Shown in pieces: positions 26,401-27,547 of a stretch of 27,547 nt of DNA (the first letter of the stretch is position 1; every line of letters begins with the position of its first letter). The translations under genes and the position numbers were made by a program. Origin of the DNA: Ectocarpus siliculosus. Taxonomy: Eukaryota > Sar > Phaeophyceae > Ectocarpales > Ectocarpaceae. The notes below the pieces were generated by a model. The model worked only from the letters and a program-made list of their open reading frames with translations, was not told the DNA's origin and ran no database searches. Location of the stretch: assembly GCA_000310025.1 (NCBI GenBank), contig FN648484.1, forward strand, positions 1-27,547. The letters run 5' to 3'.

Positions 26401-27014
26401 GTGTTATATCAAGCCACCATGTGCTACAAAGCCGCGAGACGCAAAAGCGAGAAACGAGCGACTAAGAAAGACGGATAATTTATTATGTTCGTGCGGCTCT
26501 TTTGAACAGATCGGCTCGTCGCCGCTCTCTCATTTTTTGCTTGTGTATGGCATGGCACCTACCCCGTTCATGTGTGACAAACAGGGGGTGGGAGGCCGCG
26601 ATGGTCGACGACATGACACCACGGTTCGAGGAAGAGACCGGGAGCGGCTTTGGCGAGGGGGAGACGTTTGAGGACGTCGACCTCGACTTCTTCGCCAAGA
26701 GGAGCGGCGACGACATCATCGAGAACGGCAACACCCCGGAGCCCTACCTGATCATCATCGCCTACCTGGGCATGGTTATCTTCGCGGCCGTCTCCATGGG
26801 CTCGTGGAAGTTTTCGGAGCCCAAGTCGGTCGCGCTGTACTCGCGGGTGTTGCTGTCCCTGGGAGGCATGTTCGTGGTGGCGCTGTCGACGGCGGCGTGC
26901 CTGGGCTTCATCAGCGCCCTCAGCATCCCGCTGACCCCGCTGTCGGTCTCCGTCGTGCCGTTCCTCTCCCTGGGCATCGGCATCGACGACATGATCATTT
27001 TCATCTACACGCTC
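20275..27014 (+). CDS. Patched/NPC1/Dispatched-type RND membrane protein, N-terminal half
   Basis: Exons are 20275-20420, 20654-20795, 21282-21466, 23177-23223 (tentative), 23427-23495, 24180-24318, 24994-25213, 25641-25747 and 26585-27014. All junction phases agree. Seen: a first membrane segment LPLFLLGLVLATVACVGLIN (about residues 18-38), then TTNDVLSIWMYRGTRLDGEK, which matches the post-TM1 block of Patched-family proteins. Next is a long extracytoplasmic loop with Cys residues (ADTCQS, AECVQD, PTDCIAT, PACCLSW), then three membrane segments in the last visible exon with GIGIDDMIIFIYTL. Known: such proteins are proton- or ion-driven RND exporters or sterol handlers with a sterol-sensing domain in TM2-TM6. 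The start exon lies upstream and the C-terminal half lies beyond the window. Family is firm; substrate is unknown. Confidence 0.85.
20421..20653 (+). other. Intron with (CT)n tract at its 5' end
   Basis: The GT of the donor is followed almost at once by (CT)n (20425-20456) and C/T-rich DNA to about 20480. The acceptor is GACTGACCCCAG/GTACAGG. Confidence 0.85.
20654..20795 (+). CDS. RND protein exon, start of first extracytoplasmic loop
   Basis: Phase 2 in, phase 0 out; the donor is CAGGAG/GTGGGAC. It encodes YRGTRLDGEKEFYETYFGG, then RAENVMISADDGG and LLGLQAMQE, typical of the region after TM1 in Patched-family proteins. Confidence 0.85.
20851..20953 (+). repeat. 52-bp tandem duplication in intron
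   Basis: Two copies (20851-20902 and 20903-20953) start GCGGAGGGRATTCAGC and end GTGTACACATGRCGTCTGTT. They adjoin the array at 20961-21180. Confidence 0.8.
20961..21180 (+). repeat. Three-copy ~100-bp repeat with GGGGCGCCATTGGGATGTTC core
   Basis: Cores lie near 20961-20984, 21064-21089 and 21157-21180, each preceded by a GACGTCGKTTGRCAAYA-like block and followed by TTTTGCAYCCGG. Spacing is about 104 and 93 bp. The array is confined to the intron 20796-21281. Confidence 0.8.
21282..21466 (+). CDS. RND protein exon, extracytoplasmic loop (ADTCQS)
   Basis: The acceptor is GACGAACAG/GCGGTC (start 21282, phase 0; its pyrimidine tract is weak) and the donor is GGCTACCG/GTGAGTT (end 21466, phase 2). 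It encodes AVSSLIPGGDSEITYERSG, then YGVADTCQSATVPSYFRPYN and PFDWALTGAFMSYGY. One NNT sequon suggests a glycosylated lumenal or outer face. Confidence 0.8.
21775..22392 (+). mobile_element. Dispersed ~540-bp element, copy B, inside an intron
   Basis: 21844-22392 is nearly identical to 11092-11634 in the same orientation. At its left end the first ~65 bp of the element (GGGTTTTCGTCGCKTGGCAA and on) occur a second time at about 21805-21843, after another C run, as a partial tandem duplication. C runs also lie at about 21724-21745 and 22375-22392. The element sits in the 1.7-kb intron 21467-23176 and is transcribed with the gene. Confidence 0.75.
22617..22802. mobile_element. 186-bp MITE-like element with ~34-bp terminal inverted repeats
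   Basis: The left end CACACCCCCTGGACCGATTT continues with TCAAAGCTCGACTACC (to about 22652). The right end is its reverse complement with about three changes (about 22768-22802). The internal sequence is short and non-coding. I cannot see a convincing target-site duplication, so the superfamily is open. It lies in the same intron as element copy B. Confidence 0.78.
23177..23223 (+). CDS. Tentative small exon of RND protein
   Basis: The exons before and after do not join in phase (phase 2 out, phase 1 in). This 47-bp exon repairs the join. Its acceptor CTTGCCTCACAG/GAAG follows a 30-base C/T-rich tract, and the donor is TTCATG/GTGTAG. It would encode KTFHVVGYRPVDFFH between SYGYR and DPEALQQ. 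The phase fit and acceptor are good; no conserved motif supports it, and the donor is only fair. Confidence 0.4.
23427..23495 (+). CDS. RND protein exon, extracytoplasmic loop (PEALQQLD)
   Basis: The acceptor is a strong C/T tract then AAAAAATCAG/ACCCCG (start 23427, phase 1 in); the donor is GTCACCG/GTGAGAG (end 23495, phase 1). It encodes PEALQQLDLVSTFVRFNNET followed by VT, with an NET glycosylation sequon. Confidence 0.75.
24180..24318 (+). CDS. RND protein exon, extracytoplasmic loop (AECVQDF)
   Basis: The acceptor is CCTTTCCTTAG/CCGAG (start 24180) and the donor is CTGGGG/GTACGG (end 24318, phase 2). It encodes AECVQDFGDVVSALQVFNGG, an Ala/Glu-rich stretch from GAG/GCG repeats, and AQLTLVIDAFFSWG. 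The join to the next exon gives FFSWGYHWRLPYTEM. Confidence 0.82.
24994..25213 (+). CDS. RND protein exon, extracytoplasmic loop with Cys pair
   Basis: The acceptor is GCAAACAG/GTACCAC (AG at 24992-24993) and the donor is ATCAAG/GTGTTTG (end 25213, phase 0). It encodes YHWRLPYTEMTEDEIVAHLQ, DPTDCIATAVAGG, PACCLSWAATKLETDLIFAG and DDSDGSIK. The cysteines probably form disulfides in the loop. Confidence 0.85.
25215..25440 (+). repeat. ~90-bp tandem duplication in intron
   Basis: Two copies (about 25215-25309 and 25310-25400) share GTTTGTYKTTSNTGCC, GTAGATGTMGGT, GAAGTATCT, GTTTGGCGTGG and AAGCTTG blocks. A smaller ATCTCCGTAGAT duplication follows (25403-25440), then a (CT)n/(TCTG) stretch to 25461. 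Confidence 0.7.
25641..25747 (+). CDS. RND protein exon, end of first extracytoplasmic loop
   Basis: The acceptor is GCATTTCCGCAG/TACCTC (start 25641, phase 0) and the donor is TTGCCCT/GTGAGTG (end 25747, phase 2). It encodes YLMTTQANFPINHPAWISTM, then EARGVTTEEGREAIA. Confidence 0.82.
25748..26584 (+). other. Intron without recognisable elements
   Basis: This 837-bp intron lies between AIAL and GWEAAM. It holds a short (TTG)n run near 26016-26036 that lacks the TCTTCACATTAAA junction. I see no transposon, RNA or extra exon in it. Confidence 0.6.
26585..27014 (+). CDS. RND protein exon with TM2-TM4, sterol-sensing-like domain
   Basis: The acceptor is GACAAACAG/GGGGTGG (AG at 26583-26584) and the donor is ACGCTC/GTGAGTG (end 27014, phase 0). 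It encodes GWEAAMVDDMTPRFEEETG and an acidic stretch, then hydrophobic segments at about 26742-26808 (YLIIIAYLGMVIFAAVSM), 26829-26921 (LLSLGGMFVVALSTAACLGF) and 26931-27014 (LSVSVVPFLSLGIGIDD and on). The GIGIDD motif is the counterpart of the GVGVDD motif of Patched/Dispatched TM4, where the acidic residues are linked to ion coupling. No frameshift was seen. Confidence 0.88.
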
Positions 27015-27547
27015 GTGAGTGGTATTTAGTCGCTCTCTCACTCATTCAAGTGCGACTTGGTTTGGTGCTTGAGTCAGCGGCCTTCTTGCGCGGGTCGTAT
27101 CCGTAGCCTCGTTTCCATCAATAGTGTTTCCTCTCACTCTTAAGGTACAGACCCTTGTCAAAATTGAGCGAAGAATTGTCAAGGCTGCCATGCGTGCAAT
27201 AGCGGGTAGGGAATCAGGGTCACACACCACTGAGTGCACCCCACGCGCTCCTCGCAATCTCGTGCTAGGCACCCAACGAGGTAGTCTTGATGTCGAAAGA
27301 GGTCACTCTAACCCCCCCTCCGAAAAATATCGCAATGGCTCTCGCGTGGTACATGGCGTAGCAACTAAGGCATGCAAAACATGAGAACGCCCCGCCCGCC
27401 CCCGTTGCCCCGCCTCATTCAATACAACACCGAAATGGCTCATCGTTGCCGTCATATCTCAGGTGCACACCACAGACTCTCCCCCCCCCCCCGACCCCTC
27501 GTTCAGTACAACACCGCAATGGCGGCTCCTCGTTACCGTCATATCTC
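27015..27547 (+). other. Start of intron running to the window end
   Basis: No block continuing the membrane domain after IIFIYTL is found, so the next exon must lie beyond the window. The end of the stretch holds a tandem repeat. Confidence 0.55.
27415..27547 (+). repeat. ~86-bp tandem repeat, two copies, cut by window end
   Basis: Copies near 27415-27460 and 27501-27547 share TTCARTACAACACCGMAATG, then GGCTC and CGTTRCCGTCATATCTC. A C run (27480-27492) lies between them. More copies may follow beyond the window. Confidence 0.7.

Noticed and set aside
1-27547. tRNA, rRNA or integrated viral genes
   Set aside because: No tRNA-like cloverleaf with a convincing T-arm, no rRNA-like stretch, and no capsid, polymerase or integrase motif was seen on either strand.

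Overview
This window looks like nuclear DNA of an intron-rich eukaryote. It holds parts of three protein-coding genes in a +, -, + order. Every gene is cut into many short exons, with GT..AG introns of about 0.2 to 1.7 kb. The introns are full of microsatellites, C/G runs and short tandem duplications. The exons encode long Ser, Gln, Gly, Ala and Pro runs. This style, with alternating gene strands, fits a brown alga (Ectocarpus-like stramenopile). That assignment is inference; no marker gene in the window fixes the species.

Left (264-3758, +): the C-terminal part of a WD-repeat protein that resembles WDR6/Trm734, the tRNA 2'-O-methyltransferase partner. Its N-terminal exons lie before the window. 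About 1.35 kb of gene-free DNA separates it from the convergent second gene. Second gene (about 10040 down to 5109, -): an almost complete S28 serine carboxypeptidase (lysosomal Pro-X carboxypeptidase type). I rebuilt seven exons with matching phases, giving 648 residues and the Ser/Asp/His triad. The exon with the start codon and signal peptide is not confidently located. Right (20275-27014, +, continuing past the window): the N-terminal half of a Patched/NPC1/Dispatched-type RND transporter with a sterol-sensing-like domain. It has one membrane segment, a large cysteine-containing loop split over several exons, and then the first segments of the membrane bundle with a GIGIDD motif.

The 10 kb between the divergent second and third genes (10041-20274) has no gene I can support. 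It is rich in repeats: one copy of a roughly 540-bp C-tract-bounded dispersed element (second copy inside the transporter gene), a 102-bp tandem duplication with a hairpin, a 615-bp foldback element, two copies of a (TTG)n-ended motif, and minisatellite arrays. The 5' exons and promoters of both flanking genes probably lie somewhere in it.

The most distinctive observations are tandem duplications that carry copies of real 5' splice sites in two introns of the peptidase gene, a foldback element with arms of about 300 bp, and a small inverted-repeat element inside a transporter intron. The three genes have no evident shared pathway. I found no defence system, viral insertion, CRISPR array or RNA gene.
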